Under the pieces are notes generated by a model, which was not told where the DNA came from, made no database searches, and saw only the letters and a program-made list of their open reading frames with translations. Below are positions 47,702 to 59,489 of a DNA stretch of 64,000 bases, one piece after another. Source of the stretch: Solen grandis (lineage: Eukaryota > Mollusca > Bivalvia > Adapedonta > Solenidae); the NCBI GenBank assembly GCA_021229015.1, contig CM037788.1, positions 42,165,810 to 42,229,809 on the forward strand. The letters run 5' to 3'. The position numbers were made by a program, and so were the translations under genes. Each line of letters starts with the position of its first letter. Within the stretch, counting starts at the first letter, position 1.

Positions 47702-47801
47702 NNNNNNNNNNNNNNNNNNNNNNNNNNNNNNNNNNNNNNNNNNNNNNNNNNNNNNNNNNNNNNNNNNNNNNNNNNNNNNNNNNNNNNNNNNNNNNNNNNN
47801 N
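47702..47801. other. Assembly gap, 100 N
   Basis: Exactly 100 N, the usual placeholder for a gap of unknown size. It follows the end of a tandem array directly, so the break was probably caused by the repeat. The open frame that crosses it (47617-47814) is meaningless. Confidence 0.95.
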
Positions 47802-48036
47802 CTATCCGAAATGAGTTTGGAGCCCCTGACTTGTGCAGAAAATTTGCATGATTACTTCAATCTATAAATAGAGTCTGTTGTAGAAAAGGTATTGCATGAA
47901 TACAAATCAAAGCTCTGATAGTGCTGAGAGAACAGGAATGCTGCATGCTTCTTTTGTTTATAAAAGTGAATTTTATTATTGACACACACAACTTCAGTGC
48001 CTTCAGCACTTTGATTTTAGTTTACTAGCTGTCACT

Positions 48037-48260
48037 GCAACAGTATTTCAATCATATAGAGATGTCCAGCTAATTACAGGTGGAGGAAGACCCTGAATGC
48101 ACTGAGGCATCCGGGTAGAACCATCAACCTACCACAAGCCAGCTGGAAGGCTTCCTCACATGTAAATCCAAATGACCCTTCCAGGATTCAAACCCACGTG
48201 GTGAGGATCTGAGTGAGTGTTCAAGTCAGCGACTTTACCCTCTCAGCCACAGAGGCCCCG
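48037..48260 (-). repeat. SINE-2, near full length
   Basis: The minus strand begins ggggcctctgtggctgagag with an A-box-like head and has the B-box gtgggtttgaatcctgg. The body has ccagctggcttgtggtaggt, ctcagtgcattcagggtctt and cctccacctgtaattagct, and the tail is atatgattgaaatactgttg. The last 13-15 bases are the same as the tail of SINE-1. Confidence 0.75.
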
Positions 48261-48380
48261 AATGGTATTGGAACTATTTTTAGAATTATAAAACCTATAT
48301 TTAGATTTTCTATTTCCATTTGCTGTCACTTGGCTGATCTCATTCACTCTTTCTGCAAGTGCTAACTTCACAGGCTGAAC

Positions 48381-48614
48381 TTATGAATTTGTTACCCAGA
48401 AATGCTGAAGTCGCAATAATGCAGAACATATCATGTGGTATTGCAAGCACCTCCTTGGGGGAGACCATATTCTGTAGTTAACCCATTTCGTCGAAGATGC
48501 CGTTAAGAAAATTATGTTTTCACGTACAATGTTACCTGCTGAATGTGAAACAAAGATTTCACCGACATTAATGAGAGTAAGCAGAAAGTCCCTTTTTTCA
48601 TTTCTACCAATCAT
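48381..48614 (-). other. Weak exon candidate
   Basis: A minus-strand frame reads KRDFLLTLINVGEIFVSHSAG and then meets CAG|GTAACA, a possible donor. A tttaaag acceptor lies just upstream of the ATG. The peptide is plausible, but both splice sites are weak and no family is recognised. I list it so that it can be tested. Confidence 0.15.
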
Positions 48615-49608
48615 CGTGAATGAGTTGCTTTAAATCATGACATAAATGAGAAGGAACTATTGTTTTCTATTATCTAAAAACTTAATTGACTTAGTTTATT
48701 CCACCTATAAAGATAACTTCATAGTGGAGATTAACAAAACAAAAGCAACAAAATGAAAATACCTTACTACCATCACCACATTACCCTCTTTTTTCACTAG
48801 AGGTTCATGGAATGTTAGAGAGCAAAACTTGTTCTCCTATCTAAAACCCTGAAACTAATCCTAGCCAAGTGCATATAGTCCCATGATATGCTATCAAACT
48901 GACAGATTCATAGTTTCAGAACAGTAAAAACATATTCCAGACATGTTGTACACATCACATTAATGCCAAGTGTATCATCAAATGAAATTGAATTGAATGC
49001 TTTGACTAAAAATAAATAAATAAATGAAAAAGCGATGCACTTTCAAAGAAGCTTTCAGTCAATACCTTTACTGAAGAAACAAATTCATTCTGGAAAGCAG
49101 TAACAAAATTACAATAGAATAAAGCTTTCACAATCATTCTCTCACTCTGGGGAACCGTACAATGCCCCAATATATCAACTTATTTCCTGCAAGATTAAGC
49201 ATGAAATTATCTCTTGGTACCCTACCCTGACACACAGCTGCCTGTATGGAGAACACCGAGAACAATCCAGTAATTAGGTCCTCATTACAGGTGTCAGTCA
49301 ATGCAAACACTATGTTCGCACCTCTACACATCCTACCTTCTGGTATACCCATCTTGTTAACCTACTCTTGAGCTTGTAGACTAACAACCACCTTTTGCTG
49401 AACACACAAACTTGCAGATTTCAATAAGATTGGACATTTTTCTCCTATGGCTAATGTATTGTTAATTTTCAAAATCTAAAAATAATTAACATGATTTTGT
49501 ATTTTATATCCAGTGTTTCTTCCAGCTCTGATTTTTAGGGCTCATATTTGACCCCCTGTACAAGAATTTGGGGGTCATTTGAAATTTAGAGGGTCATACC
49601 CTATATAG
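48615..49608. other. No gene recognised
   Basis: Unique-looking sequence. The minus-strand frame 49134-49352 contains GANIVFALTDTCNEDLI but lacks convincing paired splice sites. I do not call it. Confidence 0.45.
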
Positions 49609-50506
49609 CAGTGATCAGGAAAAAAATTCTTCAATAAAAAAGGGTTTGGAAAATTTTAAAAAAATTTTTTTAAAGCATAATAAAAAACAAACAAACCAAA
49701 AAAATTTTAAAATATGTGAAATGACAAAATAATATTTTAATTAAAAAGTTGCAGAACAACATGTATAAACACAAAAAATGACTGTTACAGAAATAAATGA
49801 AAAATATTATAGTCTAGAAACCATACAGTGGCCAATCTTACATCCACGTTTATCACTGTAACAGTGACTGCTAATCATTACTTCTATTTTCTATATTTCA
49901 CAATACAAAACAGGACTTACTGTAATTCCTGTATACCATACAGAATAATCAGCGCAGTTACCATGTAAAGTACAGTATGTGCTTGTGTCAGTTAAAAAAG
50001 GTTGGGCAAAACAATTAACCTAATGCGATTTTTGCATTATTATTTCTGTAACCAACCATAAATAGACAATAAGTTTCTTGTTGTCAGTAGAAGATGTTCT
50101 TCCTAGTTTCATTTTGGACAAATACATGTACCCATTGGAAAGAGACTTAAAAAAAACACAAAAAAAACAATATGGCGGCATTGCAAGAATATACTCAAAT
50201 TACTGGCTATTATAAACATCAAGTTAAAAAAAGCACCTGGTAACAATGCCTTGAAAAAATAAATACTGCGTATCCCTATCAGATTCTTCCGTGAAAAAGA
50301 CTCTGATTGGTTGATACACCAATGCCTCGATGAATACATAACTTTCATCTCTCTCTATTTATATTAATCAAAGGAATTACCCTCTTTCGGGCTTGGACTA
50401 TCAACAATCGAAAATCGGACAGGGGCGCATCCAATGCAAATAACGATGTGACAATATGATTTTAAATGTGACTATTGCACATGACGCATGCCTTTCTCGA
50501 CCAGTG
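49609..50506. mobile_element. Decayed inverted relative of the hAT-like element
   Basis: The left end CAGTGATCAGGAAAAAAATTC and right end CTTTCTCGACCAGTG are diverged forms of the 38623-40515 TIR. Internal segments gattggttgatacaccaatg, gacaggggcgcatccaatgc and acgatgtgac match that element's left half on the opposite strand. At about 900 bp it is internally deleted. No target duplication is clear. Confidence 0.6.
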
Positions 50507-50819
50507 CTGCTGTACAACAAATTTCTTACATCTTTCTCAGTCTTTTTAAGTTTCAATGTGATGAATAAAAACCTGCGTCATGGAAAATGCACAGACCGAA
50601 TTTCATTGTGTCAAAACCGAAAAAGGAGCGTCAAAAATGCAAAAATCACTCTGGAAGAAACACTGTATATCTTATATTTGATTAATCTAGTTAGGTTTTT
50701 TTCCAACTAATATAATAAATTTCAAGAATTTATCAGTATTTCAGTTTTCAACTTATACTAGATTTAGATCTGTAAAACTGAGAGCATACATCACACCTAG
50801 AAGCATCACCCCAACCCTT

Positions 50820-50935
50820 AAAGGCTGGCACTTCACCATTACTGACAGTGAAACTTTTGTTTCTTTCCTTCAGCTGGGGTTCAAACCTCCTCTTCCAATG
50901 GTGGATATTTTTTATCACTGGGCCACCAAATCATC
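50820..50935 (-). repeat. tRNA-derived SINE head
   Basis: The minus strand reads gatttggtggcccagtgata with an A-box pattern and gaggtttgaaccccagctga with a B box. Only the head and a short 3' part are recognisable. The family is not assigned. Confidence 0.5.
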
Positions 50936-51539
50936 ATTTTCTGTCTCATAATGGCTTAGATAAAACAATCTTAGCCTCAAACTAAACTTGCAGAAAGCCT
51001 TTACCCACATTGTTGGCTGCATGATGTACCTGCAGCTGGGAACAATACAGCTTACAAGAACAGCACCTGAGGGAAAATAACTGGGAGTGAAAATATGCAT
51101 GGTGTTCATAAATAGTCCTTATTAATAGAATAAAACATACAGGGAATGCTCATAAAGATAGAAAAATAAATAAAAGAAATTGCTTGCTTGCCCCCAAAGG
51201 ATTCCTGTTCCATTTGAAAGGATTTGATTATAGAGACAATCAAAATCATGTGTCACATATGAACACAATAATTATGTAATTAATTAAGAAATAAAGGAAA
51301 CTAGAACTATCAATGAAAGTGATTAATTATCCCTGCTTCCCATCTTGTCATCCTGAAATGTGAGACATAACGAGGTAAGACCAGAAGATAGGCCCCACTT
51401 CTGTAGGACGGAGGTTTAAAGCTCAGTCAGACTCAGAATTGTGTCAGTCTGGTTCTTGCTTCCAACACAGTAATACTGCAAATCTACATGGCTAAATTAG
51501 TAAAATGTTTGTAAACACAAAACAAAATTTTCTTAAACC

Positions 51540-51712
51540 TTGATAACTATACAAGAAGATTTTTCAAATATGTACTATATACATATAAGGAAAATGGGTT
51601 CCACCCCCTGGCAACCATGTTTTTCCAATGATCCAACATCTGTGCCAAAAAAAAAATTGAAATCAAGCAAGTACTTCTGGACAAGAAGATTTTTCGATTT
51701 TGTACTACATAA
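51540..51712 (+). repeat. E2-type monomer fragment
   Basis: tatacatataaggaaaatgg, ccccctggcaaccatgtttt and caagcaagtacttctggaca are the E2 monomer. The sequence breaks off at 51712 where a pogo-like end begins, and E2-type monomer sequence resumes near 52265. Confidence 0.6.
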
Positions 51713-52260
51713 TTTACAGTTGAACTTCGGTGACTGGAACACTAAAAACTGGAACACCATATTTTACCATTCACGGTCCCAGCAAAACTGTTCTTAATTC
51801 CTTGTTGTTCGACCTGGGATATGTCAAGCACTGATGGCTGAAACTCTCAAACTTAATTTCTGGCCCCAGGTTACAAAGCTATGTATTTCACACCAATCTG
51901 TTGAACCAATTAACAACCTACATGTGAGTCCCTTTCTGTGATGCAGCATGCTTTTCACACATTATGAAAGTGTCGCACCTTCATCCCACACATTGTGAAA
52001 GCACCTTCATGTTGCAATTCTATTATTGTCATGTGATGAATGTTAAGAAAAACAACAAAATTCAAGTATCTACTTTAACTGATCAATTCTAAAGGACGCC
52101 CAAAAAGTAAATGGTATCTTTTGAATACATGTATGTAAATCATTATAACCAAGGTTGAACTATTGAATAGAACAAATTGCTGTTCCCCCAACCTGTTTGA
52201 GTCACCAAAGTTAAACTGTAAATACATATAAAACCAGTGGCCATGTCTTTCTATATTTAA
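51713..52260. mobile_element. Possible pogo-like insertion, one end only
   Basis: At 51715 the sequence ttACAGTTGAACTTCGGTGAC resembles the CAGTCGAACCTG end of the element at 59490, and ggaacactaaaaactggaac follows with the repeated pattern usual just inside such ends. The host monomer resumes near 52265, so about 550 bp are inserted. A clean right TIR is not visible, so this is tentative. Confidence 0.35.
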
Positions 52261-52430
52261 ATCTCGATAGAGAGTGACCTAAGGAACATTTGTGCCAAAA
52301 ACTTTGAAATCAAGCAAGTACTTCTGGACAAGATGATTTTTCAAATTTGAACTTTATACATATAAGGAAAACACCCTCTGCCCCTGGCAGCCATGTTTTT
52401 CAACGGATCCAAATAATTTTAGACTGGTAG
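52261..52430 (+). repeat. E2-type monomer fragment, continuation
   Basis: atagagagtgacctaaggaa, caagcaagtacttctggaca and gcccctggcagccatgtttt match E2 monomers. Neither the 5' head nor the 3' stem-loop of the element is present here. Confidence 0.6.
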
Positions 52431-53674
52431 TAGACATAAGTCTTCAGTGTCCATAAATCAAAAGTAGGCATTGTTGATTTGCATAATAACCACAGTTATT
52501 TTAACTGTGTTGTATCTCTCCACGCTCAGTAGCGTATCAATGTGATGCTTGTTTACATCAGGTTAATAAGGTCATGACCTCCTTTCATAGGCATTTTATG
52601 AAGAAACCACACTCATGGTTGTAATGAAACAAATCAAAATGCTCACATTGAGGGACTTCCTGTGGGTTTATCATTAAATGAAGAACAAATTCAGCTGACT
52701 TACTAATAGTAACTAGATACAGGAAAACATGTAAAATGCCGTGTCCAAACTGAGACACAAAACTACATTTACTTCCTGTTTCCTACTAAAAAGAAAAAGA
52801 TTACCCCAAGGACTTCAAATGTATTGAACTTACACATAATATACTTCTTTATACTGCTACATTAAAAACTTTCTGAAACTAAGGTTTCTCAAACATTTCT
52901 TTAATGCATTTTTTGGTGCTTGTTTTGCAGTTCCTATTTTACATTGCAAGGAAATGAATGTTGGTTCACAGATATTGTGAACACACTCTCTTGCTACTAA
53001 AGTGGGTAGTAAGACAATCAAATTCACACAAAACAATATGGAATTAGGGTCATGAACCTGACTGTATGAACTTCAGAAGTAGGTCATTCCCTAGGGCCCG
53101 ATTTATATACACTATCTACTGTTACTTAAGTATAGAACTTGGCAAGGTACTTGATGTTTTAGATACTTGAATGTTTGTTTCTATTTCAAAGTTAAGAAAT
53201 GCTCTGGGAGAAACCTAACTCACTTTTATGCAAAATTATGCATGAACTACTTTAGGTTAATTACAGACATTCGAAGCGCTACTTTTTTTCTTTTTACAGG
53301 AGTAGATCTTCAAGTATGTAAAATGGGTTGCTTTTCAAATTTATACGTGTCACAGATATATTGTTCACGCTTAAAATGGATGTTTACAGAGCAAAATAAC
53401 TCATTTACAAACAACAGTATATGAATAGCGGTTACGGTTATGAATAAAAGGTCTGCGTAACATATTCCATTCATAAGTGCAGAATCGCATTGCGTCAATC
53501 TGCACTAAACGTGGAGAGGTACAGTTAAATTTGTCATGGAAAATATGCAAATTAGCAAGGTCAGCGATGCCTGGTAAGCGTTTCTAGCTACTAAAGACAG
53601 CTTGCTGCTGTCTAACAAGATCAACTTGCAGGTTAAATAGATTTAAACATTTTGCAACTTAACAATAACACCTG

Positions 53675-53922
53675 GGCACCTAGATAGTATAGTGGAAATG
53701 GCCTTCCCTTCTTATAAAAGCATCTTGTGTGTTCAATTCCTGATCATGTACATTATACAAGGGTACAGCTAGTGGACGCTCATCCAAACACAAAGGCTTT
53801 TTCCGGGTCCTCCAGTTTCCTTCCATAATACAGACCATACACAACACCATCAGTGCCAACAAGAGTGTTTTATTTAAGATGTGAAAACTCGTATATGAAT
53901 CAATGAAACATAAAGTCTGAAA
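53675..53922 (+). repeat. SINE-3, intact copy
   Basis: The head ctagatagtatagtggaaat carries an A-box pattern and tgtgttcaattcctgatca a B box. The body has ccgggtcctccagtttcctt and gtgttttatttaagatgtga, and the tail aaacataaagtctg. The minus-strand frame 53680-53862 is its shadow. This is the reference copy for the interrupted SINE-3 at 38594/40516. Confidence 0.7.
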
Positions 53923-54322
53923 ACAATGATATATATATATAAGAGGAAAACTGTAAATCTTCCTCCTATTTGAAATAGCTGTCAGTCCAATCTGGCTTTA
54001 TGGTACTGTAATATCATTATTCATTTGTTGACATTGTTCTTTGCTAACATTATATCTCAATGATTTTGTGGGTACATTTATTCCAGAGAGTGTGAAGTAT
54101 TTCCATGAAGATAAATATTGGCAGATAAAAACACCCACAAAACCCATGAAAATATGTCCCGCCATGAAAATCTCCCCTTAACATGCAAAATTAATACCAT
54201 AAACTAATATTTGGTTGAGCTTTTAATGCTTCTATGTAGACATAAAGCTTCTATTAGAGAGACCATATGTCAGGGTGAATGTACCTTTCTTTCAAAGATC
54301 ACAAGAGCAGTCTGATCATTCT

Positions 54323-54595
54323 TGGTGGCCTAGTGGTTAGTGCTTTCTGACCTGGAATTGGGAGGTTGTGTGTTTGATTCCCAGTCGCCACATACTTAAG
54401 TCATTTAAAAAAGGTACTGGTATAGCTCCCTTGCTTGGCACTCAGCATATAAGGGTAGTTGCAGGACTGGTTGGCCTGGTGTTGGGATAATGTGACTGGG
54501 TCTGATATCATGCCACCTGTCTAAAAATTGATACTGCAGTGTGGCAGCACTGTATCTGTCTCCAAATGATTGAAATACTGTCAGTTGGATGTTGA
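54323..54595 (+). repeat. SINE-1, full length
   Basis: The head ggtggcctagtggttagtgc (A box) and gtgtgtttgattcccagtcg (B box) form a good tRNA-like promoter. The body has agctcccttgcttggcactc, aggactggttggcctggtgt and atatcatgccacctgtct; the tail is caaatgattgaaatactgtc. This is the best-preserved of five SINE-1 copies in the window. Confidence 0.75.
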
Positions 54596-54599
54596 ATCC

Positions 54600-56085
54600 A
54601 ACAAAGAATGACGTAATAGAATTAATGATAATACAGATTATAGAATTGCAGAATGTGTGGCAAAAAGTTTTTGTTTTTTTCCATAATTTTCTAAAAACAG
54701 AAGTTATCAGTTAATGGCACAATGAATCAACACTGCACCTAATTACCACTTCATGGTGTCAATGAGCACAATGTTTTCCAATTCTGGACAATCCTCAATT
54801 TATTGAAAAAGAAAAATTCTCAAATGTTCATTAACTGAATGTTATGATGTCAACAGAAACAAAAGAGAAGACTAGACAACTTCAAAGGCATAATTTCCTT
54901 GTTCCTTTTGAGGATCATAACGAATAAATTTGTCTGGGTTGGTGTACTGCTTGTAAAACCTGTGGGTTTCCAAGAAATTATCTGGAACTTTCAAAGCAAT
55001 TTTGTAGGTTCATTAATGGATAGAAGTTTTTCAGTGTGCTTTCTATAATTACGACAAGACATAGAAACATGATCTTACAGTTACATGAAACACAAATGAA
55101 GTTTTCAGAAAACTGGTTGATTTTGATTAAGACCATCATCAGCTTACTGACAGCTGTTGTTATTATGAATGGACTTATATTAAAACTTGTTTAAACACAA
55201 ACACATATCCACAAGCATTGCCAATTTTCTAGAATATTGGGCAGTAAATAAAAATAAATTTTTTTTACCCAGATCATTTTAAATTTGTTTATCAAAGGAG
55301 ATGTCATATGATATATTTCTGATCATACTTCAAATTCTTTATGTTTATCTTTCCTTCTGTGTAATGCAAAATGCCTTAAAGCAAAACACTGTTGTCTCAG
55401 TAAATTTCAAATCTATTACATATTACTATTAGTTACTAGCAAAGGAAGCAACCTTCAAGCCTCCTTGTATATGAAATATATAATCAATCCAATCACTCAT
55501 GACAGCTGAAAAATTCTTAACGCCTTTCCACTCCTAACAACACCATTAGCATCCAAGGCTTGATGCAGTGCAATAAACTTTCCTGTTTATATGTCTGCCA
55601 GGTCAAATGGCTGTCTGTAATGCCCATTTAATTACAAACTGGAATAGTTTTCTATTTAGAGTCCTCCCCTGTTTCACTGCTGGTAGACACCTGACTAAAG
55701 ACAGATCGGAACAACATAACCTAGAGGCCTGACAGCTATTGCAATTTGACAGGCTGCAACTGTCTGGAAACAAATGAGATTCACTTACAGTCTTTTATTT
55801 TGGTCAATGTTACCAGTGTTTAGAAGAGGGTCATTATTCCTTATAAACAATTGAATGAAATGAACTACTTAAAAAATCAATGGTGTTAGGTGATGGAAGG
55901 AAATACAGCCAGGTAAGTCATATCAAATAAACTCTATAAACAAATAAATAAACAGCTTCAAGATGACCACAAGAATAAAACCGGCTCTTGGATCTTTGAC
56001 TGTCTTTAATTTGCACAATAAACTTTGTGGTTCAGGACATGCAAATTATGAACAAGGTTCATCATTCAAATATTCCATTTTTTAT
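54600..56085. other. No gene recognised
   Basis: Unique-looking AT-rich sequence without supported features. Confidence 0.45.
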
Positions 56086-56087
56086 AG

Positions 56088-56381
56088 TACATCTGCGTGT
56101 ATTTTAGTTTCTTTACAAATAAAACCTTTACCATGAATGTCAATAAGTTGACAATTTCTAGCAGACCAGGCCAATCTAATTGTAGTGCCTTGGGGAGGAA
56201 AACTGAATGTGACATTTGTGTCATGAAACACTTGTCCAGACAGACGGTTAGGGCAGCATTGCTGCTGGCTCTATGGACAGGATATGCTGTGCAGGAAGCA
56301 TTCAGATACCTTATTAGACCAGTTATGTGTAAATTTGCATTTCAGACAATTGTCAGTGTGATCTGGTTTTACACAAGTTTT
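56088..56381 (+). other. Low-confidence exon candidate, 98 codons
   Basis: ttccattttttatag, a fair acceptor, opens into 294 nt without a stop, phase 0 at both ends, closed by TTT|GTAAGTATT, a strong donor. The peptide includes GRKTECDICVMKHLSRQTV and a hydrophobic C-terminal half (ALLLALWTGYAVQEAF; IVSVIWFYTSF). No family is recognised and composition is not clearly gene-like. No SINE or transposon overlaps it. Confidence 0.15.
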
Positions 56382-56447
56382 GTAAGTATTGCAAGTATCC
56401 CTTTCAGTGTTGACTTAAATTAGTTTTGTGTTAACAATGGCAATATC

Positions 56448-56465
56448 AGAGAGAGAGAGAGAGGC
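56448..56465 (+). repeat. (GA)n microsatellite
   Basis: A short agagagagagagagag run directly after the exon candidate. Confidence 0.7.
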
Positions 56466-56642
56466 TGGAACATTTCCAGCAATTTAACAATGGAATATGT
56501 CAGCAGTATGGATAGTGTTCTATAAGACATTTAAAACCATTATTGACAGATGTTGTATAAGGCTGGAGAATGTGGTGTTTGTAAGTAATGCAAGGTGTCC
56601 AGCACAGCACTGATGGATGGCCTGGTCAACCCTAACCGGGTG

Positions 56643-56790
56643 ACTCCATGGCCTTACTTAGAAGCTCCTGGTCAATGCAACTTAGCTAGACCTTGTCTGT
56701 CACTCCATGGCCTTACATAGAAGCTCCTGGTCAATGCAACCAAGCTAGACCTTGTCTGTCACTCCTTGGCCTTACATAGAAGTTGTTGTC
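56643..56790 (+). repeat. 59-bp tandem duplication, about 2.4 copies
   Basis: actccatggccttacttaga, agctcctggtcaatgcaac and gctagaccttgtctgtc repeat with an exact 59-bp step at 56643, 56702 and 56761 (partial). The few differences between copies point to a recent duplication. Confidence 0.8.
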
Positions 56791-56987
56791 CATTTTAGCC
56801 AGGGAGTTAGGGATTGACCAGTGCTGGACAATTTGGACTCTTTGATTTAGTTTGTTGACTGGACTGGCGACATAGAAGTTGGTGATTGAAATTATGGCTT
56901 GTATAGAAAGCTTATAAAAATTTTTGAGACTTTTGTAAGCTATGACATGATCAAGATCAATGGTATGGAGTTAATGTTCATTTTTAA

Positions 56988-57545
56988 ACAAGAGGGCCAT
57001 GATATGGTCATACTGAATAAACTAGAACTGCCATTGTCATGGTGAACATACTGCCCCCCCCCCATGCCGCAATGTTACAGGGTATTTTCAAAATGAGGCA
57101 AATAAAGGTTACAGTTCTTTCGCACTGCACTTCTCTTAAATGAGATCTTTCCACATACAAAGTTATATATTGAAACCTTTTATCCTTTTTGAGTTATGGT
57201 CTGGACAATAGTTATGTATGAAAATTTACAATGGGCAATAACTCCAAAATTATGCAACAGAGAGTTATGGTTCTTAGGCACTGCCCCCCCCCCCCCATCA
57301 TCCACATATGAAGTTTCATCTTAATACCTTTTATAACTTTTTGAGTTACAGCCCACACAAAAATTAAGCATGAAGTTTAAAAAGGGCAATAACTCCAAAA
57401 TTATGTGACAGAGAGGTATGGTTCTTGTGCACTGCACATATGAAGTTTCTTCTTGATACCTCTTATACTTTTTGAGTTATGGTCCAGACAAAAATCTGAC
57501 AGACAGCCAGACGGCAGGACAGGCGGACAAGCTGAATCCAGTATA
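56988..57545 (+). repeat. Tandem repeat with partial E-type head
   Basis: It opens with aaacaagagggccatgat, like E elements, then runs into monomers of gggcaataactccaaaatta, gagttatggttcttaggcac and gagttatggtccagacaa. It closes with acagccagacggcaggacag. C runs lie at about 57053-57064 and 57284-57296. The 3' stem-loop is missing. Confidence 0.6.
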
Positions 57546-57677
57546 CCCCCTTACAACTTCAAATAAGGTCACTGAGTCATGTTCAAGGTCATCAATGGTC
57601 AAAGTTAAATTTCACAAACAAAATTGTACCTGTGCTGCAAAATTGAAGGATATAGTTCCCTACATAAGCCTATTTAA

Positions 57678-58703
57678 AACAAGAGGGCCACAGAGGCCCT
57701 GGATCACTCACCTGAGTATAAGGTTACCCAAGGAATATCTGTACTAAAACATTTTGAAATCTGGCCAGTAGTTTTGAAGGAGATGATTTTTAAAGTTTTC
57801 ATTATTCATTTCTTACCATTGCCATTGCAACTAGAGTTCTACATGGATCTAGTTTATTTTAGCAACTTTCGTGAAGGTTCACCCAAGGATCATCCCTGCC
57901 AAATTTAACCAAATTCTGTCCAGCGGTTTCAGAGGAGATGTCATTTTAAAGTTTTCACTATATACTTTAAAGACAAATTAGCCCCGCCCCTAGCGGCCAT
58001 GTTTTTTTACTTGTCGGAATAATTTTAGCAATCTTGATATAGGGTTACCCAAGGAACATCTGTACTAAAACATTTTGAAAACTGGCCAGTAGTTTTGAAG
58101 GATATGATTTTTAAAGTTTTAATAAATGTTTTCATTCTGCTGCCAATAGCAAGCCGAGTTTAACATGGATCAAGTTTATTTTAGCAACTTTTGTGGAGGT
58201 TCACCCAAGGATCATCCCTGCCAAGTTAAATCAAATTCTGTCCAGTGGTATCAGAGGAGATGTTGTTTGAAGATTTCATTATATAAATATAAGGCAAATT
58301 AGCCCTGCCCCTTGCGGCCATGTTTTTTTATTGATCGAATAATTTTTGCAATCTTGGCCCTGGATCACTCACCTGAGTATAAGGTTACACAAGGAACATC
58401 TGTAGTAAAACATTTTGAAATCTGGCCGTTCATTTTGAAGGAGATGATTTTTAAAGTTTTCATATTTTTTTTTCTTTCTGTTGCCACAGAAACCAGAGTT
58501 CTGCATGGATCAAGTTTCTTTTGGCAACTTTTGTGAAGGTTCACCCAAGGAACATCCCTGCCAAGTTTAATCAAATTCTGTCCAGCGGTTTTAGAGGAGA
58601 TGTTGTTTAAAGCAAATTTTTGACGATGGACGACATGATGACGGACACTGGTGATGATCCCAATAGCTCACCATGAGCACACTGTGCTCAAGTGAGCTAA
58701 AAA
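57678..58703 (+). mobile_element. Tandem-repeat-bearing element E5, composite
   Basis: The 5' end is CAAGAGGGCCACAGAGGCCC with TCACTCACCTGAG; the 3' end is the stem-loop AGCTCACCATGAGCACA / TGTGCTCAAGTGAGCTAAAAA. Monomers carry ggttacccaaggaacatctg, ggccatgttttttta and gtccagcggtttcagaggag. At about 58356 the 5' head sequence (ggccctggatcactcacctg) reappears, so this is two elements fused, the second lacking most of its interior. Confidence 0.75.
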
Positions 58704-59405
58704 TTGTGAGCATTGGGAACTGCCAATTTTTACCCCAGGGCTATATGATCTGAACAATACCAAATATTTAAATTCTAGGCCTTGCTCTTTCAAGAAGTTT
58801 ATTTTTTGTTGAAATTCCAATATAAGTCTATATGAAAACAATTGAATCCTTGGATGGGGCAAATTTCGACCCCAGGGTCGTAATTTGAACAACAGACTTA
58901 AAAGAAGTCCACTAGGCCATGTTACACACCAAATATCTTAACTCCAGACCTTGTAGTTTCTGACAAGAAAATTGTTAAGTCTATAGATGGGCCATAACTG
59001 CTGACTGAATTGGCTAATATAAGCCATAATCGAATTTAGCCAAGAGATTATGGTAATAAATATCATCATGAAGTTTAAGGAAGATTGAGTGAGAAATGAA
59101 GATGTTAGAGTGGACACAAAGTGAAATCTGGCTTTTTTTTTTAAAAAGTTCAAGGACCATAACTCCAGGCCTAATGAGTGGATATGAGCCATAATCAAAT
59201 ATGGCCAAGAGATTATGGTTATAGATATTGTCATGAAGTTTGAAGAAGATTAATTAAGAAATGAAGATGCTAGAGTGTACACAAAGTGAAATCTGGCATT
59301 TTTTCATAGTTCAATGGGCATAACAACAGACCAAATGAGTGGATATCAGCCATAATTAAGTATGTCCAAGAGATTATGGCTATAAACATTGTCATAATGT
59401 TTGAA
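58704..59405 (+). repeat. E3-like and E1-like monomers, left part of a split array
   Basis: 58704-58975 holds E3-type monomers (tttcgaccccagggtcgtaa). From about 58980 E1-type monomers follow: ccataatcgaatttagccaa, gagattatggtaataaatat, gaagatgttagagtggacac. At 59405 the array is broken by an insertion and continues at 61351 with gattaattaagaaatgaaga. Confidence 0.65.
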
Positions 59406-59489
59406 CAAGAAAATGTGTCTGTGAGACACTAGTGCCCCGCCAAGGACATGGTCAGTACCAAATATTTGCTTGTAATTTTAAAAGATTAC

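Noticed and set aside
47617..47814. Frame running through the N gap
   Set aside because: It is an artefact of translating N.
49134..49352. Minus-strand frame with GANIVFALTDTCNEDLI
   Set aside because: The peptide looks plausible, but I could not pair a convincing acceptor and donor around it and recognise no family.
53167..53424. Plus-strand frame crossing a strong ctttttacag acceptor at about 53300
   Set aside because: The frame after the acceptor soon meets a GTATGT and then a low-complexity tail. The exon would be only about 14 nt or non-descript.
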